From the NCBI RefSeq assembly GCF_014174395.1, contig NZ_JABEQD010000002.1, positions 248,001 through 312,000 on the forward strand: a DNA stretch of 64,000 nucleotides. Reading direction: 5' to 3'. Shown in pieces: positions 41,969 to 50,761 of this stretch. Position 1 is the first letter of the stretch. Each line of letters starts with the position of its first letter. The stretch comes from Gluconacetobacter aggeris (GTDB lineage Bacteria > Pseudomonadota > Alphaproteobacteria > Acetobacterales > Acetobacteraceae). A model generated the notes under the pieces. That model did not search any database, was not told the origin of the DNA, and saw only the letters and a program-made list of their open reading frames with translations. A program made the position numbers and the translations under genes.

Positions 41969-42897
41969 GCGGCCCCCTCCCGCCCGCCGCGCACAGCCGC
42001 CCCCCGCTCCAGCAGGGCGAGCGCCGCCTCCACCACCGGCGCCACCTCCAGCCCCGCGATCGGGGCGCTGCCTTCCGGCCCCGGCGCCGCGATGCCAAGC
42101 GCACAGCGCCCCACCGGCCCGTATTCCGACATCCGGCTGGGCCCGAACAGCCCCAGAGTCGGCGTGCCGACCGCCGCCGACAGATGCATCAGCCCCGAAT
42201 CATTGCCGACGAATCCCCCGCACCGCGCCAGCAGCGCCGCCACCTGCGGCAGGGCAAAGCCGCCACCCGCATCGACGGCATCGGGCAGCGCTTCCAGCAC
42301 CGGCGCGGCCATCAGGCGCTCCCCCTCGCCGGGTCCGTACAGGATGACGGGGCGCATCCCCGGCCATTGTTCCTTCAAGGCGCGGGCCAGCGCGACGAAA
42401 CGCTCGGCCGGCCAGACCTTGCCCGCCCAGTTCGCCGTGGGCGCCAGCGCCAGCCAGAACGGCCCGTCCGGCAGCATCGCCGCCGCCCGCGCGCGGTCGG
42501 CCGCGCTCGTCCACATCACCGGCAGCGGCGGCGGCGACAGGCCCAGCACCTGGCCCAGATGCGCGATACGCGCCCCCGGCCGCCGCCCGCCCCGCATGAT
42601 CGCCCGCCGCCGCGCGGCCAGAAACAGCGTGACCGCCGAGCCCCGCAGGTCCACGCACAGATCCCACCGTATCCCGACGCAGGCGCGCCACAGCGCCAGC
42701 CAGTGCAGATCGTATTTCCGCTTCGTCACCACGATGGTGCGCTCGCGCCGGGGCATCGCTTCGAACAGCCCTGCCGCCACCGGCCCGCAGGCAATGGTAA
42801 AGCGCGCCTGCGGATAGCGGACGAGCAGGACATCCAGCAACCCGGTGGACAGCACCGCGTCGCCCAGGCGGGTAGAGGTAATGAACAGGATACGCAT
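41965..42897 (-). CDS. Glycosyltransferase family 9 (heptosyltransferase-like)
   Basis: This 310-residue enzyme begins MRILFITSTRLGDAVLSTGLL, the family-9 pattern, with ALAPTANWAGKVWPAERF and FVGNDSGLMHLSAAVGTPTLGLFG in the ADP-heptose-binding C-terminal half. It probably adds a heptose or similar residue to the LPS inner core. ATG 42897 was chosen since the longer frame (to 43044) runs into the divergent ygfZ promoter. First of a two-gene operon. Confidence 0.9.
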   Translation of the reverse strand: MRILFITSTRLGDAVLSTGLLDVLLVRYPQARFTIACGPVAAGLFEAMPRRERTIVVTKRKYDLHWLALWRACVGIRWDLCVDLRGSAVTLFLAARRRAIMRGGRRPGARIAHLGQVLGLSPPPLPVMWTSAADRARAAAMLPDGPFWLALAPTANWAGKVWPAERFVALARALKEQWPGMRPVILYGPGEGERLMAAPVLEALPDAVDAGGGFALPQVAALLARCGGFVGNDSGLMHLSAAVGTPTLGLFGPSRMSEYGPVGRCALGIAAPGPEGSAPIAGLEVAPVVEAALALLERGAAVRGGREGAA

Positions 42898-43028
42898 GCG
42901 GCCCGAGCCTAGCCCATCGCACGCCCCGGCGAAATCGCCGCCTCTCCCGCAACCGCATGACAGACCCCACATCAGGCTGATCGAACGCGATATATCCTTC
43001 GACGGTCTCAGCTTGTAGGATCGGCACC

Positions 43029-43871
43029 ATGGTTGACCCGACACATCTCGCCCACCTTCCGGACCGCGCCGTGCTGGCCCTTTCCGGCCTCGACCGGCAC
43101 AGTTTCCTCCAGGGGCTGGTCTCCAACGACGTCACCGAAATCGTCCCCGGCCACGCGGTCTGGGCCGCGCTGCTGACGGCACAGGGCCGCTGGGTGGCCG
43201 ATTTCTTCCTGTTCGCCGATCCGGACGGCGCGCGCCTGCTGCTGGATTGCGAGGCCGCCCAGGCCGACATGCTGCGCCAGCGCCTGCTGCGCTACCGTCT
43301 GCGCTCCGACGTCTCGATCGACCAGACCGGCTTTGCCGTCCACGCAGCATGGGGCGCGGTACCGCCGATGATCGATTCCGCCATCGGCGCGCCCGACCCG
43401 CGCCTGGCCGGGGCCGGCTGGCGGCTGCTGCTGCCGCGCCCGGCGGAAGGCGCCGCCGACCACGCCGCCTACGATGCCCACCGCCTGTCCCTGGGCCTGC
43501 CCGACGGCTCGCGCGACTGCGAAGACGGCAAGACCCTGCTGCTGGAAGCCAATTTCGAAGCCCTGAACGGCATTTCCTGGACCAAGGGCTGCTATATGGG
43601 CCAGGAACTCACCGCCCGCACCCGCTATCGCGGCCTGGTCAAGCGCAAGCTGCTGCCGGTCTCCGGCGCGGCCCTGCCGCCCCCCGGCACGCCCCTGCTC
43701 CAGGCGGGAAAGGAGGCCGGGCACATGGCCTCCTCCCGCGACGGTCACGGGCTGGCAATGGTCCGCCTCGCCCATCGCAGCGGCGAACTGACGACCGAAG
43801 CCGGCCATTCGGTGCAGGTCCACATCCCCGAATGGCTGACCCTGCCGGAAGCCGACGCGCCGAAGGACTGA
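43029..43871 (+). CDS. ygfZ: Folate-binding Fe-S cluster assembly/repair factor YgfZ
   Basis: This 280-residue GcvT-fold protein has the signature [17 protein letters not shown], with the invariant cysteine of YgfZ/Iba57. It aids maturation of [4Fe-4S] enzymes such as sulfite reductase and the aldehyde dehydrogenase Fe-S subunit encoded elsewhere in the window. Start ATG 43029 is preceded by GTAGGATCGG. It is followed by hisI with a gap of 55 bp. Confidence 0.92.
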   Translation: MVDPTHLAHLPDRAVLALSGLDRHSFLQGLVSNDVTEIVPGHAVWAALLTAQGRWVADFFLFADPDGARLLLDCEAAQADMLRQRLLRYRLRSDVSIDQTGFAVHAAWGAVPPMIDSAIGAPDPRLAGAGWRLLLPRPAEGAADHAAYDAHRLSLGLPDGSRDCEDGKTLLLEANFEALNGISWTKGCYMGQELTARTRYRGLVKRKLLPVSGAALPPPGTPLLQAGKEAGHMASSRDGHGLAMVRLAHRSGELTTEAGHSVQVHIPEWLTLPEADAPKD

Positions 43872-43926
43872 GCCTGTCGCGCGGCACCTGCTGGACAGGC
43901 GCCGCGCCATGGAGTGTTGTGCCGCC

Positions 43927-44355
43927 ATGACCGACGCCATCCCCTACACCGCCCCCGACGAAGCCGCCCGCACCCGCATGCTCGACCATGTGCGCTTCGA
44001 CGGCGCGGGCCTGATCGCCGCCATCGCCCAGCAGCACGACACCGGCGAAATCCTGATGCTGGCGTGGATGAACCGCGAGGCACTGGACGAGACGCTCCGC
44101 ACCGGCCGCGTCTGCTACTATTCGCGCAGCCGTGGCGGCCTGTGGCGCAAGGGCGAGACCTCGGGCCAGGTGCAGCACCTGGTCGATGCCCGCCTGGATT
44201 GCGACCGCGACGCGGTGCTGCTGCTGGTCGAGCAGACCGGGGTGGCCTGCCACACCGGCCGGCGAAGCTGCTTCTTCAACGCCATGCGCCCCGAAGGGCT
44301 GGTCGAAACCAGCACGCCGCTGATCGCGGCCGACACGCTGTACGGGCGCGGCTGA
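43927..44355 (+). CDS. hisI: Phosphoribosyl-AMP cyclohydrolase HisI
   Basis: This enzyme catalyses the third step of histidine synthesis, opening the adenine ring of PR-AMP. The 142-residue protein has VLMLAWMN-like [30 protein letters not shown] and the zinc/Mg ligands DCDRDA and ...[10 protein letters not shown]. The HisE domain is absent, as is usual in alphaproteobacteria. ATG 43927 matches the family's start; an upstream ATG at 43909 adds six residues. Confidence 0.95.
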   Translation: MTDAIPYTAPDEAARTRMLDHVRFDGAGLIAAIAQQHDTGEILMLAWMNREALDETLRTGRVCYYSRSRGGLWRKGETSGQVQHLVDARLDCDRDAVLLLVEQTGVACHTGRRSCFFNAMRPEGLVETSTPLIAADTLYGRG

Positions 44356-44390
44356 CCGCCTCCGCCCGCCCTCTCACGCAGGTTTACCCG

Positions 44391-44567
44391 ATGACCAAGC
44401 CCGACCCTTCGCCCGCCGGAAAACTCGCCTTTCTCGCCATCCTGCTCGCCGCCACCATCGGGCTCGGCGTCTACACGATCCACTCGGCCTTCACGGCCCT
44501 GAACAGCACGGTCCAGGGCGGCGCCGCCACCCCGCCACCCGCACCGGCCGATTCGGCAAAACAGTAA
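44391..44567 (+). CDS. Small single-pass membrane protein, unknown function
   Basis: This 58-residue protein (MTKPDPSPAGKLAFLAILLA) has one hydrophobic helix (~residues 11-33) and a short Pro/Ala-rich tail ending PADSAKQ. It begins 35 bp after hisI on the same strand, with AGGTTT upstream as a weak ribosome site. I do not recognise the family, and it could be specific to acetic acid bacteria. Confidence 0.55.
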   Translation: MTKPDPSPAGKLAFLAILLAATIGLGVYTIHSAFTALNSTVQGGAATPPPAPADSAKQ

Positions 44568-44741
44568 CGCCCGCGCCTCATCTTGACGCGCCCGCCCGGC
44601 CGTCCGGTTCCGGACAGTCCGTCCGCAACCGGACAGGCAAAGCCGACCTCCCATAAAAACCGTTATCATACAATAAGATAACACAAGACCCGCATGGTTT
44701 AGACTTGTCTGCGCAGAAAAGCAGAACAGGGACAGCAGATC

Positions 44742-45056
44742 ATGGACCGACCGATTTCGTCGCCCGCCCCCGCCGCGCGCCGTCATCGCCCACGCCCAAC
44801 GCCCACCCCATGCATGAGCATGTTCAACCGCATCGGCATGTTCAGGGCCGAACGGGGATGGACGCGCAAGGCCCTCGCCGCACGGGTGGAGGTCAATCCC
44901 CAGACGATCGGCTTTCTGGAACGGGGCGACTACACGCCCAGCCTTGAGCTGGCGATGAAGATCGCCCGGGTCTTCGACGTCCCGATCGAAATCATCTTCT
45001 CTCTCGAACCGTTCGAAAACATCGCCACCATGCTGCATGCCAGGCAGAGGCGATGA
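44742..45056 (+). CDS. XRE-family helix-turn-helix regulator
   Basis: This 104-residue protein has a clear HTH: RAERGWTRKALAARVEVNPQTIGFLERGDYTPSLELAMKIARVF, like the YgzD/YozG group of small regulators. The N-terminal 24 residues are basic and proline-rich, and an internal ATG at 44814 (MSMFNRIG) would give the usual compact form. The ATG at 44742 has AGGGA nine bases upstream. The 175-bp leader holds direct CCGGACAG repeats and a GTCCGGTT/AACCGGAC inverted repeat near 44600-44640, possible self-operators. The target is unknown. Confidence 0.82.
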   Translation: MDRPISSPAPAARRHRPRPTPTPCMSMFNRIGMFRAERGWTRKALAARVEVNPQTIGFLERGDYTPSLELAMKIARVFDVPIEIIFSLEPFENIATMLHARQRR

Positions 45057-45071
45057 CGGAAGAGCCGTCTT

Positions 45072-46244
45072 CTATGCGGCGGAATGCCCGTCCAGCACCG
45101 CCATCAGCTCCGCCGCCGCCGCATCGTCCGGATCGCCCTCCGGCGCGGCCAGCTTCTCCATGACGGCGCGAAAGCCCGCCCGTTGCAGCGCGGCACTGTG
45201 CCCATCGGTCAGCAGCCGATGCACCGTCTCCGCCAGCAGGCCCGGCCGGCAGCGTTCCTGCAACAGTTCGGGCACCAGCCGATGCCCGGCCAGCAGATTG
45301 ACCATCGCGACATAAGGGACGCGAATCAGCCGCCGCGCCAGCGCCGCCGTGATCGGGTTGACCCGATAGGTCACCGCCATCGGCACCCCGGCCAGCGCCA
45401 GTTCCAGCGTCGAGGTCCCCGATTTGGTCAACGCCGCCCCCGCCGCGGCAAAGGCATCGTGTTTTTCCGCCAGATCGGTCACCACGATCGGCCGCACCGG
45501 CCAGTCGGCCACCCCACGCCGCACCACATCCGCCACCACGGGCGAGACCGGCACCACCGGCACGATACCGGGACAGGTCGCCATCAATATGCGCAGGGTC
45601 CGCCCCAGCACCGGCAACAGGCGCGGCGCCTCCGACCGGCGGCTGCCCGGCATCAGGATCAGCACGGGCGTGGTCGGCGCAATGCCATGCCGCGCCCGAA
45701 ACGCCGCCCCATCCCCCCGATCGACCCCCGATTGCAGCACCGGATGCCCGACGAACCGCGCATCAAGTCCATGCCGACCGAAAAAATCGGGCTCGAACGG
45801 CAGCAGGCACAGCAGCCGGTCCCACAGGCCCGGAAACTCCCGCACCCGATGCTCCCGCCACGCCCACACCTGCGGCGCAACATAATGCACACGCGGAATG
45901 CCCAGCTCCGCGACACGGCGCAGCAGCCGCAGCGCAAAACCGGGACTGTCGATGGTCACCACCAGATCGGGCCGCGTCGCCGCGATATCCGCCACCGCCT
46001 GGTCCAGCCGCCGCGACAGATGCCGCAGCCGGGGCAGCACTTCCACCAGCCCCATCACCGCCAGGTCGCGCAGCGGAAACAGGCTGCACAGCCCCGCCTC
46101 CTCCATCCGCGTGCCGCCGACCCCGGCAAAACGCAGCGTCGGGTCCTGCCGGCGCAGCGCCGCCATCAGCCGCGCCCCCAGCACATCGCCGCTGGCCTCG
46201 CCGGCCAGAATCCAGACCGTCCGGCCGGGCGCGGCCTCCGCCAT
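45072..46244 (-). CDS. lpxB: Lipid-A-disaccharide synthase LpxB
   Basis: LpxB condenses UDP-diacylglucosamine with lipid X to form the lipid A disaccharide on the inner face of the membrane. The 390-residue GT19 protein shows LAGEASGDVLGARLM, FAGVGGTRMEEAGL, YVAPQVWAWREHR, LPFEPDFF and the SGTSTLELALAGVPM donor site. It sits 5 bp after pheT on the same strand rather than with lpxA/lpxD/fabZ, which is unusual, while the later lipid A genes are at 6777-10671. Confidence 0.94.
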   Translation of the reverse strand: MAEAAPGRTVWILAGEASGDVLGARLMAALRRQDPTLRFAGVGGTRMEEAGLCSLFPLRDLAVMGLVEVLPRLRHLSRRLDQAVADIAATRPDLVVTIDSPGFALRLLRRVAELGIPRVHYVAPQVWAWREHRVREFPGLWDRLLCLLPFEPDFFGRHGLDARFVGHPVLQSGVDRGDGAAFRARHGIAPTTPVLILMPGSRRSEAPRLLPVLGRTLRILMATCPGIVPVVPVSPVVADVVRRGVADWPVRPIVVTDLAEKHDAFAAAGAALTKSGTSTLELALAGVPMAVTYRVNPITAALARRLIRVPYVAMVNLLAGHRLVPELLQERCRPGLLAETVHRLLTDGHSAALQRAGFRAVMEKLAAPEGDPDDAAAAELMAVLDGHSAA

Positions 46245-46249
46245 ACGGG

Positions 46250-48718
46250 TCAGCCTTCCCCGCGCAGCGTCGCTCCGCAGGCCTTCTGCACCGCCGCCAC
46301 GACCGCGCCGCACACGGTTTCGATCTCGGCATCGGTCAGGCTGGCCTTGACCGGCTGCAACGTCACCTCGACACCCAGCGACTTGCTGCCCTCCGGCACC
46401 TTGTCGCCCTCATAGACATCGAACAGCCGCACGCCGGAAATCAGCGTCCGCTCGGCCCCCCGCACCGCGCGCAGCACGGTCTCCGCCGCCACATCCCGCC
46501 CGACGACGAACGCGAAATCGCGATGCACCGGCTGGAACGCCGAAAGCTCGGGCGCCGCCCGCCGCCGCCGCTTGGGGTCGGGAATCGCATCGAGGAACAG
46601 TTCGAACCCCACCACCGGCCGATCCAGCCCACGCCCGGCCAGCAGCGCCGGATGCAACTGGCCGAACACGCCCAGCACGATCTTCGGCCCCTGCCGCAGC
46701 ACGCCCGAACGGCCGGGATGATAATGGCCCGGCGCATCCGCCGTGATGCTGATCCCCTCGACGGGCGCCCCCAGCGCCGCCAGCACCGCCAGCGCGTCCG
46801 CCTTGGCATCCCACAGATCGACCGGCTCGGCCGCCCGGCCGGGGAAGCGCGGCGCATGGCCACTGCGCAGCACCGCCGCAATCTGGCTCTGCCCGGCTTC
46901 CGAGAAACCCGGCCCGACCTCGAACAGGCCCAGATCCGGATAGCCCCGCGCGCTGTTGCGCTCGACGGCCCCCAGCAGGTTCACCAGCGGCGTCGGCCGC
47001 ATCTGGTCCAGATCGGCGGCAATCGGGTTCAGCAGGCGCAGGCTCTCCGGCACCGCGCCGAAGCGCGCACACGCTTCCTGCGCCGCGAAGGAATACGCCA
47101 CCGTCTCCATCAGCCCGCGCGCCGCCAGCACGCGCCGCGCCGTGGCGGTCCGCGTCTGGCGCGGCGTCAGGGCAGGCAACGGCACGGCCGAAAGCGCGGG
47201 CAATGAGACCGGCGGGATCGAATCCAGCCCACGCAAGCGCAGGATCTCCTCGATCAGATCGCATTCGGAATCGACCGCCACAGCCCCCTCGGCAGCGGCA
47301 AAGGCCCGCTCGGCCGAAAGATCGGGCGCCTGATCCAGCACCATCTTCATGGCGATGTCGTTGCGCCAGGACGGCACATCCACCACCACGCGCGCCTCGT
47401 CGCGCTCGCGCACCTCAAAGCCCAGCGCCTCCAGCGAGGCCACGGCCTCGTCCGCCGGCACATCCAGCCCGCCCAGCCCGGCGATCCGCGCGAAGCGCAG
47501 ATGCGCCTCCCGCTGCCACGCCGGCGCCTCGCCGGCCGACACGACCTCGCTGGCCTCGCCGCCGCACAGGTCGATGATCATCCGCGTCGCCGCTTCCAGC
47601 GCCGCCACCGGCAACGCCTGGTCCACGCCACGCTCGAACCGGTGCCGCGCATCGGAATGCAGCCCCAGCCGCCGGCCACTCAGCGCAATCCGCACCGGGT
47701 CGAACAGCGCGCATTCCACGAACACGCTCGTGGTCTCGTCCGTCGCCCCGGTCGCCTCGCCGCCCATGATCCCGGCCAGCGACTGCACCCCGGCCGCATC
47801 GGCAATCACGCAATCCTCGGGCGACACCACCACATCGCGCCCATCCAGCGCGCGGAAGCTCTCGCCCGCCCCCCGGCAGATCGTCAGCCGCCCGCCGGTC
47901 ACCCGGTCGGCATCGAACACATGCAGCGGCCGGCCCAGATCGAAGGCAAAGAAATTGGTGATATCCACCAGCGCCGAGATCGGCCGCAGCCCGATCGCCC
48001 GCAGCCGCTTCTGCAGCCAGTCCGGGCTCGGCCCGTTGCGTACGCCGCGCACGGTCCGCCCCAGCACCCACGGGCAGGCTTCGGGGAAGTCGTTGGCCCA
48101 GCTCACGGGCGAGTCGAAGGTCCCCTCGACGGTCTCGGCCAGCCAGGGGCGCAGATGCCCCAGCCCCGCCGCCGCCAGGTCGCGGGCAATGCCGCGCACC
48201 GCCAGCGCATCGCCCCGGTTCGGCGTCACCGCAATCTCGATCACCGGATCGTTCAACCCGGCGAAATCGGCATAGGACCGGCCTGTCACCGTGCCCTCGG
48301 GCAGTTCGGCGATACCGTCATGGTCCTCGCCCAGCCCCAGCTCACGCAGCGAGCACAGCATGCCGCCACTGGCCTCGCCACGGATCGACCCGGCCTTGAT
48401 GGTGATGTCCAGGCCGGGCACCCAGGTGCCCGGCGGCGCGAAGATCACGGACAGGCCGGTGCGCGCATTCGGCGCGCCGCAGACCACCTGCACTTCCTCG
48501 AAGCCCGGCCCGGCATCGACGCGGCACACGCGCAGCCGGTCGGCATTGGGATGCTGCACGGCCTCGACGATGCGGGCGGTGCGGAAGGCGGCCAGCCGGG
48601 CGCCGGGGTCTTCGACGCCTTCGACCTCCAGCCCGATCGTGTTCAGCTTGGCGCAGATCTCATCGACCGAGGCCGTCGTGTCCAGATGGTCGCGCAGCCA
48701 GGACAGGGTGAACTTCAT
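46250..48718 (-). CDS. pheT: Phenylalanine-tRNA ligase beta subunit
   Basis: This 822-residue protein has the expected order: N-terminal tRNA-binding/EMAP-like domain (residues ~40-150, CGAPNARTGL), B3/B4 editing domain (~210-370), B5 domain (~400-480), the catalytic-like domain and the C-terminal ferredoxin-like anticodon-binding domain (QPVHRDFAFVVGRD onward). It forms an alpha2-beta2 enzyme with PheS, three bases upstream. Full length, no interruption. Confidence 0.97.
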   Translation of the reverse strand: MKFTLSWLRDHLDTTASVDEICAKLNTIGLEVEGVEDPGARLAAFRTARIVEAVQHPNADRLRVCRVDAGPGFEEVQVVCGAPNARTGLSVIFAPPGTWVPGLDITIKAGSIRGEASGGMLCSLRELGLGEDHDGIAELPEGTVTGRSYADFAGLNDPVIEIAVTPNRGDALAVRGIARDLAAAGLGHLRPWLAETVEGTFDSPVSWANDFPEACPWVLGRTVRGVRNGPSPDWLQKRLRAIGLRPISALVDITNFFAFDLGRPLHVFDADRVTGGRLTICRGAGESFRALDGRDVVVSPEDCVIADAAGVQSLAGIMGGEATGATDETTSVFVECALFDPVRIALSGRRLGLHSDARHRFERGVDQALPVAALEAATRMIIDLCGGEASEVVSAGEAPAWQREAHLRFARIAGLGGLDVPADEAVASLEALGFEVRERDEARVVVDVPSWRNDIAMKMVLDQAPDLSAERAFAAAEGAVAVDSECDLIEEILRLRGLDSIPPVSLPALSAVPLPALTPRQTRTATARRVLAARGLMETVAYSFAAQEACARFGAVPESLRLLNPIAADLDQMRPTPLVNLLGAVERNSARGYPDLGLFEVGPGFSEAGQSQIAAVLRSGHAPRFPGRAAEPVDLWDAKADALAVLAALGAPVEGISITADAPGHYHPGRSGVLRQGPKIVLGVFGQLHPALLAGRGLDRPVVGFELFLDAIPDPKRRRRAAPELSAFQPVHRDFAFVVGRDVAAETVLRAVRGAERTLISGVRLFDVYEGDKVPEGSKSLGVEVTLQPVKASLTDAEIETVCGAVVAAVQKACGATLRGEG

Positions 48719-48721
48719 CGA

Positions 48722-49792
48722 TCACAGACCTTCATGCAGCAGGGCCGGCGACAGCGGGCTGGTGCCGTAATGGCGCAGCCAGCGCACGTCGCTCTCATAG
48801 AACGAACGCAGGTCCGGAATTCCGTGGCGCAGCATGGTCAGGCGCTCGATCCCCATCCCGAAGGCGAAGCCCTGCCATTCGCGCGGGTCCAGCCCGCAAT
48901 TGGCCAGCACGCGCGGATGCACCATGCCCGAGCCCAGGACCTCCAGCCAGTCGCCGCCGCCGCCGATCTCGCCGGTCTTGCGCGACCAGCCGATATCGAC
49001 CTCCATCGACGGCTCGGTGAACGGGAAATACGAGGCCCGGAACCGCACCGGCAGGCTCGGCTGGCCGAAATAGGCGCGCAGGAAATCGGTCAGGCAGCCC
49101 TTCAGGTGCGCCAGCGTGATCCCCCGGTCGATCACCAGCCCCTCGCACTGATGGAACATCGGCGAATGGGTGGCGTCATGGTCGGCGCGGTATGTCCGCC
49201 CCGGCGCGATGATGCGGATCGGCGGCGCCTCGCCCAGCATGGTGCGGATCTGCACGCCCGACGTCTGGGTGCGCAGCACGCGCTCGCGCTGGCTGCCCTG
49301 CTCGGCCGGCAGGTAGAACGTATCCTGGTCGGTGCGCGCCGGATGATGGTCGGGCGTGTTGAGCGCCGAGAAATTATGCCAGTCGGTCTCGATATCCGGC
49401 CCCTCGGCCACCTTGAAGCCCATCGCGCCGAAAATGGCGGCCATCTCTTCCATCGTCCGGCTGATCGGATGGATCATGCCCTGCGATTCGGGCCGTACGG
49501 GCAGCGTCACGTCCACCCGTTCCGAGGCCAGGCGCGCATTCAGGATCGCCGCCTCGATCTCCGCCCCGCGCGCCTCGATGGCGCGCGACAGATCGTCGCG
49601 CAGCCGGTTCAGGGCCCCGCCGCGCAGCTTGCGCTCCTCGGGCGACATCCGCCCCAGTTCCTTCAGCAGGCCGGTCAGCCGGCCCGACTTGCCCAGCGTG
49701 CCCACACGCACGGCATCCCATTCCCGCCGGTCGCCGGCCCCAGCCAGCGCGGCCAGCGTCTCCTGCCGCAGGATTTCGAGATCGTCGCTCAT
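48722..49792 (-). CDS. pheS: Phenylalanine-tRNA ligase alpha subunit
   Basis: This is the 356-residue catalytic subunit with class II motifs: HPISRTMEEM (motif 1), FRASYFPFTEPSMEVDI (motif 2) and GFAFGMGIERLTML (motif 3). The N-terminal coiled coil (~residues 1-85) binds tRNA. It is downstream of rpmI-rplT and separated from them by a strong hairpin, so it is probably expressed by partial read-through as well as its own promoter. Confidence 0.97.
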   Translation of the reverse strand: MSDDLEILRQETLAALAGAGDRREWDAVRVGTLGKSGRLTGLLKELGRMSPEERKLRGGALNRLRDDLSRAIEARGAEIEAAILNARLASERVDVTLPVRPESQGMIHPISRTMEEMAAIFGAMGFKVAEGPDIETDWHNFSALNTPDHHPARTDQDTFYLPAEQGSQRERVLRTQTSGVQIRTMLGEAPPIRIIAPGRTYRADHDATHSPMFHQCEGLVIDRGITLAHLKGCLTDFLRAYFGQPSLPVRFRASYFPFTEPSMEVDIGWSRKTGEIGGGGDWLEVLGSGMVHPRVLANCGLDPREWQGFAFGMGIERLTMLRHGIPDLRSFYESDVRWLRHYGTSPLSPALLHEGL

Positions 49793-49891
49793 GGCACCTC
49801 GCTGGAAACAGACACGCGATAGAGGAGGGTGATGGACCCGAGACCTGCGCGGATACAGGCTCCGACGACGGGAATAAACCCCCCAAATGCA

Positions 49892-49923
49892 GAACGGGCC
49901 GCCCCTTGCGGGGCGACCCGTTC
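49892..49923 (-). terminator. Strong GC-rich hairpin between rplT and pheS
   Basis: On the minus strand GAACGGG-x-CGCCCC, loop GCAA, then GGGGCG-x-CCCGTTC forms a 14-bp stem with one mismatch. It is followed by TCTGCATTTGG, a weak U-stretch. It lies 25 bases after the rplT stop and 100 bases before pheS, the position of an intrinsic terminator or attenuator. I saw no phenylalanine-rich leader peptide in the gap. Confidence 0.7.
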
Positions 49924-49948
49924 CAGACCACTCACCGTAAAGGCGCGA

Positions 49949-50308
49949 TCAGGCAGCCAGAGCGGCCTGCGCCTTCTTCACGATCTCGGCAAAGGACGCG
50001 GCATCGTCGAACGCGATGGCGGCCAGCACCTTGCGGTCGATCTCGATCCCGGCCTTGTCCAGGCCGTTGATGAACTTGCTGTAGGTCAGCCCATGCTCGC
50101 GCACCGCGGCATTGATACGCTGGATCCACAGGGCGCGGAATTCGCGCTTCTTGTTCCGGCGGTCGCGATACGCATATTGCAGCGACTTCTCGAGGCGCTC
50201 GAGAGCGATGCGGTAGTTGGTCGAAGACCGGCCGCGGAAGCCCTTGGACTGCGCCAGGACCTTCTTGTGACGGGCGTGCGTCGTGACGCCCCGCTTAACA
50301 CGTGCCAT
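49949..50308 (-). CDS. rplT: 50S ribosomal protein L20
   Basis: This basic 119-residue protein has the L20 signature [18 protein letters not shown] followed by [35 protein letters not shown] and a C-terminal [21 protein letters not shown]20 is also the usual autoregulator of its operon. Its gene follows rpmI by 14 bp. infC, which precedes rpmI in many bacteria, is not here. Confidence 0.98.
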   Translation of the reverse strand: MARVKRGVTTHARHKKVLAQSKGFRGRSSTNYRIALERLEKSLQYAYRDRRNKKREFRALWIQRINAAVREHGLTYSKFINGLDKAGIEIDRKVLAAIAFDDAASFAEIVKKAQAALAA

Positions 50309-50322
50309 GTTTCAGGTGCTCC

Positions 50323-50526
50323 TTATGCCAGCCCGTAGGGCGCCCACTGCTTCACAGTCTTCCCGTCCATCTCGGTCAGGGTCTGCGAGCCGCGGTTGGT
50401 GCGCTTCATCTTCTGCGAGCGGTTGATCAGGCCGTGGCGCTTGTTGCCCGGCCCAGCCAGCACCTTGCCGGTCGCGGTGATCTTGAACCGCTTCTTGACC
50501 GACGACTTGGTCTTCATCTTGGGCAT
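50323..50526 (-). CDS. rpmI: 50S ribosomal protein L35
   Basis: This is a 67-residue protein, [17 protein letters not shown], ending WAPYGLA. ATG 50526 is selected because AAGGAG lies six bases upstream; the frame also offers an ATG six bases earlier (MKMPKM). It is first gene of the rpmI-rplT-pheST-lpxB run. It is divergent from the polyol dehydrogenase gene. Confidence 0.97.
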   Translation of the reverse strand: MPKMKTKSSVKKRFKITATGKVLAGPGNKRHGLINRSQKMKRTNRGSQTLTEMDGKTVKQWAPYGLA

Positions 50527-50761
50527 TTTCATCTCCTTCAATTCTGCGGACTGCGACCGCGCAAGGCGATCAGGCAGCAATCACGGCCGGGCATGCCCAT
50601 TTCAGGCCCGGACGCGCGAACAGGCCGCTGGCTATAGACAAACCCGCCCCCGCAATCAAGCCTTGCCTTCCCTCTTTCGACCCGCAATGACGGGATTCCC
50701 CTCGAAGCCGCGGCCGACACGCATCCAGCCTGCCGCCCCGCCATCAACCAGGGATCATTCC

